Below are positions 55,000 to 64,000 of a DNA stretch of 64,000 nt, one piece after another. The position numbers and the translations under genes are program-made. Source of the stretch: Sycobia sp. Sy_11. Its lineage: Eukaryota > Arthropoda > Insecta > Hymenoptera > Epichrysomallidae. Position 1 is the first letter of the stretch, and the number at the start of each line of letters is the position of its first letter. Location of the stretch: NCBI GenBank assembly GCA_018907035.1, contig JACCIC010000004.1, positions 2,657,501 through 2,721,500 on the forward strand, read 5' to 3'. The notes under the pieces were generated by a model. That model was not told where the DNA came from and did no database searches. It saw only the letters and a program-made list of their open reading frames with translations.

Positions 55000-56279
55000 G
55001 GAGTGTGAATAAGTCTTTCCCGTTTTTTGTAAGAGATAGCGCCACCAATACTGTGCGAGTATTCAATGGTTACATATGTCATAATCAAAGCTTATTCATA
55101 TGTCAACAATTCCATACTAACAAATTAGTTAAAATTTTTTCGCATCATAAATTTTTGATATCGTGAAAATGTCGAAATTTGAGCCGAGTCGACGTCATTT
55201 GCGGGAAGTTTCACTTTATTGGTTCAATTTGAAGAAATCTGCTGCCGAGACGCATCGATTGCTTCAGGAGGCTTATGGAGAAGGTTGTGTCGATGATTCA
55301 AGTGTTCGCGGATGGTTTCGACGCTTCAAAAGCGGTGATTTCGACGTGGAAGACAAGGAGCGTTCCGGGCGGCCGCAAATCTTTGAAGATCGAGAATTGG
55401 CGACTTTGCTTGATGAAGATTCTTGTCAAACGCAAGAAGAACTTGCTGAAGCATTGGGAGTTGACCGAACAACCATTTCCAAGCGTTTGAAAGCCATGGG
55501 AATGATCCAAAAGCAAGGAAATTGGGTGCCGTACGAACTGAAGCTGAGAGACGTCGAACGGCGTTTTTTCACTTGCGAACAGCTGCTTCAGCGACATAAA
55601 AGAAAGGGTTTTCTGCATCGTATCATGACTGGCGATGAAAAGTGGATACGTTACGATAATCCGAAGCGAAGAAAATCATGGGGACTACCCGGCCATGCAT
55701 CATCATCGACGGCCAAGCCAAATATTCATGGCGCCAAGCTCATGCTCTGTATATGGTGGGACCAGCTAGGTGTGGTTTACTATGAGCTTCTGAAACCGAA
55801 TGAAAGGATCACAGACGAGGTCTATCGACGACAATTGATGCGTTTGAGCCGCGCACTGCGAGAAAAACGGCCACAATACTCCGACAGGCACGACAAAGTT
55901 ATTTTGCAACATGACAATGCTCGCCCACATGTTGCACCGCCGGTGAAAACATACTTAGAAACGCTCAAATGGGAAGTCCTACCCCACCCGCCGTATAGTC
56001 CAGACGTTGCTCCGTCTGATTACCATCTCTTCAGATCGATGACGCATGGCCTGGCTGACCAGCACGTCCATTCCTACGAGGAAGCCAAAAAATGGGTGGA
56101 TGACTGGATAGAGGCCAAACCGGTCGAATTTTTTCGCAACGGGATTCGTATGTTGCCAGAAAGATGGGAAAAAGTTGTAGCTAGCGATGGCCAATACTTT
56201 TAATAATTCATTTGTAACCATTTTTTCACAATAAATGCTCAAAATTTGAAAAAAAACGGGAAAGACTTATTCACATACC
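55000..56279 (+). mobile_element. Intact Mos1-like mariner transposon
   Basis: 1280 bp. The 30-bp terminal inverted repeats agree at about 28 positions (shared core TGTGAATAAGTCTTTCCCG). TA precedes the left end (54998-54999); the right end is followed by TG, so the duplication has one change or the border is a base off. It has a 169-bp 5' UTR, a complete transposase ORF and a short 3' UTR with AATAAA. Size and layout match Mos1-type mariners. Confidence 0.95.
55169..56203 (+). CDS. Mariner transposase (DD34D), complete
   Basis: 344 codons from ATG at 55169 (MSKFEPSRRH) to TAA. An upstream in-frame GTG at 55163 could extend the frame but ATG is the better start. The N-terminal half has two helix-turn-helix DNA-binding regions (about 10-55 and 85-112) and a WVPYEL linker at 119-124 (usually WVPHEL). 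The catalytic aspartates are D156 (TGDEKW), D249 (HDNARPH) and D284 (APSDYH), with 34 residues between the last two. The C-terminus ends RWEKVVASDGQYF. Length and catalytic positions equal those of Mos1, placing it near the mauritiana subfamily. It would excise and insert the element at TA sites. No stop, frameshift or missing key residue is seen, so activity is plausible. It may have been acquired by horizontal transfer, as is common in this family. Confidence 0.95.
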   Translation: MSKFEPSRRHLREVSLYWFNLKKSAAETHRLLQEAYGEGCVDDSSVRGWFRRFKSGDFDVEDKERSGRPQIFEDRELATLLDEDSCQTQEELAEALGVDRTTISKRLKAMGMIQKQGNWVPYELKLRDVERRFFTCEQLLQRHKRKGFLHRIMTGDEKWIRYDNPKRRKSWGLPGHASSSTAKPNIHGAKLMLCIWWDQLGVVYYELLKPNERITDEVYRRQLMRLSRALREKRPQYSDRHDKVILQHDNARPHVAPPVKTYLETLKWEVLPHPPYSPDVAPSDYHLFRSMTHGLADQHVHSYEEAKKWVDDWIEAKPVEFFRNGIRMLPERWEKVVASDGQYF

Positions 56280-58351
56280 TGATAAATGTCAAGCAATTCA
56301 TGTCAAGCAAAAATTCGTACCATTGATTGTGATAAGGATAACCTTAAACAAACATATTTTCTTTTCTATTTTGTTAAGAACAATAACAAACTTATGTGAC
56401 TATCTATTCGAACAACCCTATCATAATATAATTATCTCATAACCATATAAAATCTTGGTAGCACTTTATGACGGAGAACTAGTTAAATATCAATCCGGGA
56501 GCTGTTAACATTATAAACAAGATGTAAGAAGAAAAGATTATAGTACAATCTATGTGCAATACTGTAGAATCTGGAAATTATAATTTTTGACAACAATATA
56601 AGCTTAACACTACGTACGCAATTCTAAATAAACAAATAAATGGCATCGCTATGTCACATTACTCTCGTTACAATTTATGATTGTTTGTAAAATCAGCAGC
56701 TAACCCAATTAATATAAATTCAAGAAGATAAAGAAAATTAATTTAATTGTGCTTATGTCGACTGTATTTGTATAGATAGTTATGATACAAAACATACTTC
56801 ATTTTTGTATATTAAATCTAGTCTATTTAATTTTACTGTAATCTAATAGAACATTTTTTTTTATTAATTTAAGAAAAAAGTTCTCTTATTCTTACTTTTT
56901 TTTATTTTTATTATGACAATACAATAACAATAACATTAATCATATTTTAATTAATAATAATATAAATAATATAAAAATAATAATTATAATCAATTTAATG
57001 TCTAATTTAATTTATATTAGATAAAAAAAATTCTTTCTTGATTGATTTTTTTTTCTGAATTGATCAGCCTTTGCAGAATGAGTGTGGCTATCACGAAATG
57101 ATATAAAAATTAGAATTATCACCAAAGTACGTTTTCCACCATTAATATACTCAATGATAGTTGTTCTACGCCTCGCTATCATTATGATAGGTACTCTCAT
57201 TCCTAAGTTTTATATATAATGTAATAGTGAAATGTAAATGTAAGGCAAAATCTCAAATTAAATTAAAATTATTTTTCCTTTTTCTTGTACCGCATGTCCT
57301 CGAGCAGCTTATAAGCGTATCTCCTAGAATAATTTACATACTATCTTATATACTAGAACATCTTACATAGTACTATATTTTTGCATACAATCTTACATAC
57401 TAGTTTATTATTGAACCTAAATAATTTGCTATTACTTAGATATAATCAACCTATACAGTCGTCTTTGCTTATCTACATCATCTTCGTTAAACACTAACTG
57501 GCTGATTGTTATACGGACTTTCTACAAGGTCTCATAACTATAACATTTTTAGTGGCTTCAGCTTTACTGGATCAATGTTGTTATTTAATCTAATTTGTTT
57601 CATTTATTCTTAACGATATGTCCTCAATATCTGGATCCCACATTCCAACATTATCTGAAATTTCTTTATTCTTAACATTTTTACTGTCACTTTTCTTTCT
57701 GCAATTTTTAATTTCACTATACACCTTCCTAAATTTTTTCTTAACTGAACTATTATTTCCTTTCAGTTTTTTAGTTTATGATTTCTACCATCTCTACAGT
57801 ACCTTTAATATTATGTAAAATGTTTTACCAATTTCCTTACCTTTATTCTTAATATTAGCCTCATTATCTTGGTTTAAATTTGCTATGGTTTTGATTGTTT
57901 TCGGTTCATGACACATTTCAAATTATTCAATTATATTTTTTATTGTTGTAAATTATTAACACAAATTCATTTAGTTTGTGATATTATTAGTTTATTATCT
58001 TATTTATAGTTGTTTATTTGATTAATTTTATTAGTTTATTTGTACTGGTTTACATTGATTAATTTCGATTATTCTACCCGTAGAATGATTTATAGTCGCT
58101 GTTATTTCACTTTTTTTTACTGTCTAGATTTGAAATTTTCACTATTATTATTTAGGTTCTTTATTTATTTTTATAGCGTTAGCAACTGTTCATAGTTCTT
58201 CTTCATAGTTTCATAGTTTTTTTTCTTCTTCTTGATTTCATTGTTTTTTTTGTTTTTTTTTCACTTAACTCTTTAAGTTAACTTAATCGTTGACTTCACT
58301 TCATTTTATTATTATTTTTTTATCTAATATTATCTATTATTATTATCATTT
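56280..58351. other. AT-rich non-coding stretch
   Basis: No supported ORF. A 66-codon hydrophobic T-rich ORF at 57618-57818 is compositional. Confidence 0.6.
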
Positions 58352-58824
58352 CTCGCGTGAGTGCGTTTGGGCACTCCAGTCCATGCGGTGGCATTGGTTA
58401 AGTAACATAACCTCGCCTCTCTGGACAAGTTGGCGCGGGCGCCTTGCAACACTCGTAACAATAACGTTCGCCGATCTCTGGATCTCATCTTCTTCCAAAC
58501 CATCTTCTTTCTTCTTTCGCGTTTGAAGAGTGTACGTCGTGCGGTTAGCTTAGCTCCGAATAACAACCGTCTCTTGCGGCGATCGCTGCCGACGACGAGC
58601 TCCTGCTTTACTCCTAGGTCCTCTCCTGGTCAATATCATCCTCGCTTGCCTAGATCTTCCGATTCTCCGCGCTCCAGGCGCTCCCCTTAAAATTCAGCGA
58701 CGGCCTCCAACATTAGTCGGACCAACGCCCTTACCGATACCCTTCGTCATCCTCGAGGGACAGGCCGTGGGGTGACAATGGCTAACAGCCGCTGCGATAG
58801 TCCGCCTGTGGCCGGGGTGTCGCC

Positions 58825-59460
58825 TTACGTCTCACGCGACGGTGTTGTTGCAGCGTGCACACGATCTGGAACGCGAGAAGCCGTGGGGCTTCCCGTCGCA
58901 ATCTGGATGAGCCACCCCATGTAACGCTGATACGCCCGCCGGCAGCGGAGGTAGTGCTCAACGACGATCCCGCCGTGCCCGCAGTTGCAACAGTAAGCGG
59001 TAGCTACGGGTCGGGGGTAGTCCCTGCGCGCGTGCCCTCCTTGCCAACAGTTATAACAGTATCGCCAGGGCGGTTCCACCTCGGGTCGCGTCTCTATTGG
59101 TTCTAGGCCGTCAAACAATACCCCCGTCAAGCGGGGGTATCTCTCGCCGTATGGGAGTTCCGGTCGATGCTCGACGCGAGGGCAACCTGCGTTCAAAGAT
59201 CCAATGGAAAGCACTGGGTCCCTCCGTGATGGGGCGGGCCGGTCCACCACGGTTTCATCATCCGAGGACGACGAGGACCGCGATGACCCGGACCCGTCGT
59301 CACGGAACGGAGGCAATGACTCCCTCATCGTTTAGGACGCCCCCGGAATGAGCTGGAATTCGGGGAATGGCTGGTAGCCTAGCCGAGATGGGAAGATCAG
59401 CGGTTGTGCCACCTCTCTCCTGAGGCCTGAGCGGCGATGTCTCTGCATCTGGCTCATTGT
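58825..59460 (-). pseudogene. CCHC zinc-knuckle ORF (Gypsy gag-like C-terminus)
   Basis: An open minus-strand stretch with an Arg/Ser/Asp-rich N-terminal part (GSSRSSSSSDDETVV), then CYNCWQGGHARRDYP and CCNCGHGGIVVEHYLRC. These are two retroviral-type knuckles, the first having lost its last Cys to Tyr. A short Arg-rich tail follows. Frame 59300-59497 may supply the start (MSQMQRHRRSGLRREVA in another frame). It lies downstream of an integrase C-terminus, an unusual place for a knuckle protein; it may be gag of a second copy. Confidence 0.65.
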
Positions 59461-59599
59461 TAAAAGAAGAAAGTGGAGGGTTACTGGATAGCTCCACTAG
59501 CGGTATGGTCTACCTACAATGGAAAGGAAAGAAGAAAGAGGAAAAATAAAGACAGAAAAACATCTGGTCACGAGCCTAAAGGCCGAGCCTGAGACTGAC

Positions 59600-59935
59600 A
59601 ACATCGCGAGGGCAGGGGACGTACGGTTTAAGTTCCGATGCGTGCACGTTTGCGTTTCGCTGACTCGAGCCCGTCTCGAGCACGTAAACCGTCGGGAAAA
59701 GCTGATCGAAAATTCGAAAGGGGCACTCATATCTAGCAGCCAACTTGGAGGACAACCCCTAGGTCCCACTCGACAAAACGCGCACTCTGCGTAGCACTTG
59801 GTCTCCCACCTTGAAACATACATCACGTCTACCCCGGTGATAATATCTCTCTTGAGTGGCTCGTTCCCCGTCGAACGCTGGTGCTCCACACCGGACTCTG
59901 GTGCTCGCTTCTCGCACATCTAACCTCCACATCGG
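59600..59935 (-). pseudogene. Gypsy integrase C-terminal (GPY/F) domain
   Basis: The minus-strand frame reads ERYYHRGRRDVCFKVGDQVL, then RVRVLSSGT, one in-frame TAG, then SSKLAARYECPFRIF and HASELKPYV. This is the VGD-VL/ARY-GPF-like end of a Gypsy integrase that helps contact DNA or chromatin. The catalytic core is absent; it is joined directly to gag remains. Confidence 0.85.
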
Positions 59936-60800
59936 ATCTTCCAGCTGATGACTCTGGCACGATATTCAGTCCCAACGACATCCCGAGGGTGAACGGGGGG
60001 TTTTGGGACTGTTACGTCCCCCGTCCTGTCGTTTCCCAACTTCGTGCAGATGGAGGCGCAGTCAGGGCAGTCGTAGATTGCCATTCCTTGTCGGCCACAC
60101 CATTGGCACGACAGTGTGCTCCTCCGATTGCTCGGGCAGTCAGTAGTATAATGGTCGCGTTGATGGCACCGTTGTGCCATTGCGGTTGTCGCGGCGTATC
60201 GGAAGATTTGGCGATGTACTCCACCTGGTTTGGAGCTCCATAGTACGCTCCATCTCGAGGCGATAACGTGTTAATTCATTGAAGTTGGTGAATGTCTTGC
60301 CCGGTATGTACACCGATACTCCGGTTGTAGGTTGTTGGCAGTGACCATCACCTGCTCGCTCAACGGCGGCGGTCTCCGGAAGTACGAGATGATGTATCTG
60401 AACTTTGCGACAAAGATGGCGACCGTCTCGCTGCGATCCTGGGTCCTCGAATACAGTTCTCTCCGTAGGTCGTCGTCGTCCAACTGTTTGATGAATTTAA
60501 GTCTGAAAGCCTCTTCAAATGCCGTCCAGCTACTGATCTCTGCCCGTATGGGTCGCTACCACTGCTTCGCGTCTCCCATCATCGTCCTGATCAATTCGCC
60601 CTCCGTCAAGCGGGCTGAGTATGGACATTCTTCGAGATCCGTGAGGAGATTCCTCGGGATACTCTTGATCGGTGCTCGAAAACTTGATGCCCCACTCCTT
60701 TCAGATTCTGGTTGGGGAGTGCTGTCCATAGCCACGGCTGCTTCCGTACGCATACGCACATGGGGTCGAGGTTTGCCTCACCGGGTCCCGTTCTAGACTA
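59936..60800 (-). pseudogene. Gypsy gag with zinc knuckles
   Basis: Minus-strand pieces: PIKSIPRNLLTDLEECPYSA (60680-60610), a stop, SSWTAFEEAFRLKFI (near 60530), LRRELYSRTQDRSETVAIF and SEQVMVTANNLQPEYR (60470-60310), the capsid core of a Gypsy gag. Then RCHQRDHYTTDCPSNRR and CQWCGRQGMAIYDCPDC, two knuckles (60175-60040). Three or more frame changes break it. Confidence 0.8.
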
Positions 60801-60985
60801 GTGTTGCGGACGGGGGGCGGTGGCAGACAACAGTCTCGGCCAGTATTTCCAGTCTATTGGGTCGGAGGACCTTCCCGCGTAATGGTCGATCCGTATCCGG
60901 CGATCCTGCTTTCCATCTGACCTACTTGGCTGGTCCCAGGTCGGGGAGTCGGTGTGCGCGTGACTTCTGGGCGATCACGCTCAAC

Positions 60986-62699
60986 TTTATTTCATATTTT
61001 AAACCTCTACCTTTCTTATATCACAAAAATGCCTAAAGATATTTCACAATAATACTCTTTATCGGTTTAGAATATCGTTAAAATGCAGAAAATCATTATT
61101 TTATCACGGAAAAAAATCAAATGTTATAAAAAAAAAATTGAAAGACACTGAATAAAAAAAAGTTGAACTCTTCAATTAAAAGGTATCTAAACTCGAATAA
61201 CTTACAGTATAACTGTTTAGTATATGCTCATTGACGTTTAGAATCACGTTGATGTTTTCTAACTGTTAATCCATTTATTGGATGTTTGTGTTATTATCGA
61301 AATTTACAAAGTTTAAGAAATTTATGTTATTGTTGCAAAAAGAAATTTTGAATCCTGTTAACTAATCAAATAAAATTTTTTCTTTTTTTCTTATTTATTT
61401 TTTCTTCTATTAATTAAATTTAAAACATAGTTTGCCTTTTAAATCTTAAGCTAAAAATCGAGAAATCATAAGGAATTAATGCTTCAGATATATCTTTAGA
61501 ATTAATAAACAAATTTATAACAAAAATTTTAACAACTTTCAAAAATTTGTAGACTAATTTTATATACAATAAGTCAGGAATTTCATTTAAGAGTTCATTA
61601 ATTAACAGAAATGACTTTATAATTAATAATTGTATTAATTTCTTTTACAACCCCCTAATATTCGTGGAAAACGTCTACCACTATTCGATTTCTCAGAAAA
61701 GGGACAAATAAATCACGATCATTTTTATCGGACTGTATGCTACAAGCGAATAGACGAGGTTTTAAAAATGCATAGGTATACCTCAATTTGCAAAAAAAAT
61801 TTTCAAAATCTTTCTTACTTTACACTAAGGAACTTAACATCAATTCGTTTCAATTATTTACTACACCAAGGTAATTGGAAACTGATTGCTTAAATCTATT
61901 AAAATAAATTAACTATCTACACTATTAACTTACCATACGATAATTTCAATAGATTATCAAAAAAAATTCCAAGAGTTCACTTTAACTGTAAGTATTAGTT
62001 CAACACAGAAGAAGAAACTCAAGTCTGAAAAAGGCCCTGAGTAACATTTTATATATAACTCATAAAGTCACTAATTTTATGCAACTAATGATTCTAATTT
62101 AATTATAGAATATATAAATTTGATTTTTTGAATATATAATATGTCAGTTACTCGATAGTATAATTTATTCTATAAGAATGTTTTTTTTTCTTACCTTTAT
62201 TTATAAGAATTCTAAAGCATTTAACTGTCAAACAGATTGCACTAATTATGAATAACTGGTTTAATGAATATCAACAGCACTTTTGGACAATATATTTTTT
62301 TTTATATAAATAATTTAAAATTTCATGTTAGGATGAATATTGTGGAAGCAACAATCTGTTTACTATCCATAATTCTCCCTATTCTTCTTTCCCTTTCATA
62401 AAAAAACAAATCAGTCTCTATTATCTCAGGATAAAGCTTACAATGATTTATAATGTATAAGTTCTTTATTTTATTTTTAAACGTCATTTCTTGAATAAAG
62501 TAACTTTGTAAAAGAAAATTTTTATATGGCATATCATGCTCATGGCAGTAGAAAGCTCATGCAAATTTTTTTTTGATTGATTAACGAAAACGAAAATAAA
62601 AATGTGTACGTTGCTATTCAATACCATAACTAGAATAATATGCCTTGAGAAAAAACCGCAACGAGCACAGTCTCGCGCAAATTATTATATTACATTCAA
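60986..62699. other. AT-rich non-coding stretch
   Basis: No coding signal or named repeat seen. Confidence 0.6.
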
Positions 62700-62815
62700 C
62701 TCGCGAAGTCGCGAGCGGCGCGGCGTGGCGGGGCGATGGGGGAGCGTCGAGGGCTTCGTGGCGCGGCGCGGCGCGGTGCGGGGGAAAGCGCCAGCAGCAC
62801 CGCGAAGATGAAGCA
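62700..62815. other. Very GC-rich patch with an inverted repeat
   Basis: About 115 bp of G/C-dominated sequence (repeated GGCGC and GCGGC) between AT-rich DNA and a Gypsy integrase. It opens with a perfect 7-bp inverted repeat CTCGCGA/TCGCGAG (62700-62715). Its origin is unknown. Confidence 0.6.
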
Positions 62816-62819
62816 AGTG

Positions 62820-63900
62820 AATGGAACATATGCCTAGCCGAGGATGAAAAAATTCGCATATTACAAAAGAATCATGATGATCCCGTCGCGGGTCATCTAG
62901 GAGTAATAAAAACATTAGCTAAACTAGCTAAATGTTACTACTGGCCCGGTATATTCCGTGAAGCTACCCGATACGTACGCGCCTGCATCAACTGCCAGAA
63001 ACATAAAGCGCTGCAAGCAGCTCCAGCCGGCACGATGCACGCGACGAACGTCGATCAGCCGTGGGAGATAGTCTCTATCGACTTAGTAGAGCCACTACCA
63101 CGATCAAATAATTTAAATACGATGCTTTTAGTAATGCAAGATCGCCTTACAAAATGAATCGAGCTAAGAGCATTAAGAAAAGCAACGGGTAAGCCATCAG
63201 ACCGGTCGTCCGAGAACAGATAATATTATGTTTCGGATACCCGCGCGTAATCATAAGCGATAACGGACGGTAGTTTATTTCTAAAGTATTTCACCAAGTG
63301 CTAAAAAACGCGAAAATCGAACATAGAACTACACCACCGTATTCACCACAATGTAAGCCCGTTGAACGGGCAAATAGAACAATAAAAACTATGATGAAAC
63401 AATATATAGAAAAATCCCAACGGACCTGGGATAATTATTTGAGCGAAATGGCTTTCGCTTATAACACGGCTTTGCATAATAGCACAGGTTGTACTCCAGC
63501 ATACGTAAATTATGGACGAGATCTTCAAGTACCAGAAAGTCTACAGCAGGAAGCAGGGCCTCGATCGTAGACCAGAATGCAAGAAGAATAAAACATGTAC
63601 AAGAAGCTATATAATTAGCAAAAATTGCAACAGCACAGTCTTTCTCGCAACAGAGAAAATATTAAGATTGACGTAGAAGAGACTGACGACCGAATATTGG
63701 CGACTTAGGACTAAAGCGCTAATATATACTTTCAAATAAGGCGAATCAAAAAAATGCAAACCTTTGCGAGAAATATAGCGAGCCATTTAAAATCATAAAA
63801 AAAGTTTCCCCAGTCATATTTAATCTACAAAGAGCAGATGGGAAACTATTCGAGAAAATTAATGTCAAAGACATAAAACCGTACACCGGTCACGTTACAT
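62820..63900 (+). pseudogene. Gypsy integrase and end of pol
   Basis: Plus strand. The zinc domain reads NHDDPVAGHLGVIKTLAKL, YYWPGI, CINCQKHK (62868-63005). The core starts with VSIDLVEPLP (first Asp, near 63073). After a stop and a frameshift, VIISDNGR (second Asp, near 63250) and KPVERANRTIKTM (Glu, near 63360) follow. Then AFAYNTALHNSTGCTPAY, and a decayed C-terminal region ending KINVKDIKPYTGHVT near 63890. At least three in-frame breaks make it inactive. It differs from the Gypsy at 28900-33300. RT and LTR are not visible; the element may continue past the window. Confidence 0.85.
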
Positions 63901-64000
63901 GAATGTTGTATATAGATAGCTATTAATTTTGTATATATGTAAAATATTGTACATTGCCGGCAATAATAGTAAGAAAATAGGACAGATAAGTAATATTAAG
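63901..64000. other. Window end, 3' flank of pol
   Basis: AT-rich; an LTR could begin here or beyond the window. Confidence 0.4.

Larger units (their letters stand above)
58352..60985 (-). mobile_element. Rearranged Gypsy-type element, minus strand
   Basis: A GC-rich block with sharp borders to AT-rich DNA. On the minus strand it holds gag (60800-59940), then directly an integrase C-terminus (59935-59600), then a second zinc-knuckle ORF (59460-58825). Protease, RT, RNase H and the integrase core are missing. No LTRs were identified. Confidence 0.75.

Noticed and set aside
57618..57818. Hydrophobic small-protein ORF
   Set aside because: T-rich low-complexity sequence yields Leu/Phe-rich translation by chance; no context.

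Overview
This window is eukaryotic, almost certainly insect, nuclear DNA: an AT-rich background, a minus-strand multi-exon gene with long introns and consensus GT-AG splice sites, and a dense layer of insect-type transposable elements. The mix (R1-clade/Waldo-like and I-clade LINEs, Copia, Gypsy, BEL/Pao, Penelope and several mariner lineages) suggests a hymenopteran such as an ant, but that is inference.

The only cellular gene I can support is the NMDA-type glutamate receptor subunit 1 gene (Nmdar1/GluN1) on the minus strand. Three phase-0 coding exons for the signal peptide and amino-terminal domain lie at 41345-41512, 27018-27269 and 21067-21261. Intron 1 (about 14.1 kb) and intron 2 (about 5.8 kb) are full of transposon debris. 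I see no exon 4 in 1-21066, so that stretch is probably intron 3. Everything above 41512 is upstream of the first coding exon.

Layout: 1-1131 holds two LINE 3' ends. 2127-20773 is a degenerate I-clade LINE split by a 14.0-kb Copia element (5007-19027, minus strand, AAAAA target duplication). The Copia element itself contains an R1-clade LINE (12877-16637, minus, perfect 15-bp target duplication) and several kilobases of simple-sequence-rich DNA of unknown origin. Intron 2 carries a mariner, a Penelope fragment and a BEL/Pao fragment. Intron 1 carries a LINE RNase H tail, a decayed Gypsy element, a candidate solo LTR and two mariners with recognisable inverted repeats. Upstream of the gene are an R1 remnant, a truncated mariner, a mariner-like fragment, a tRNA-derived SINE with a perfect 15-bp target duplication, a DDE-transposase tail, a candidate solo LTR, one intact Mos1-like mariner (55000-56279), a decayed minus-strand Gypsy element and, at the right edge, another Gypsy integrase.

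The items most worth following are the intact mariner, the small SINE, the triple-nested LINE/Copia/LINE structure with its palindromic target site, and the unexplained oversized Copia leader with a hairpin-bearing minisatellite. I found no rRNA, CRISPR or bacterial-type features, and no convincing novel cellular system.
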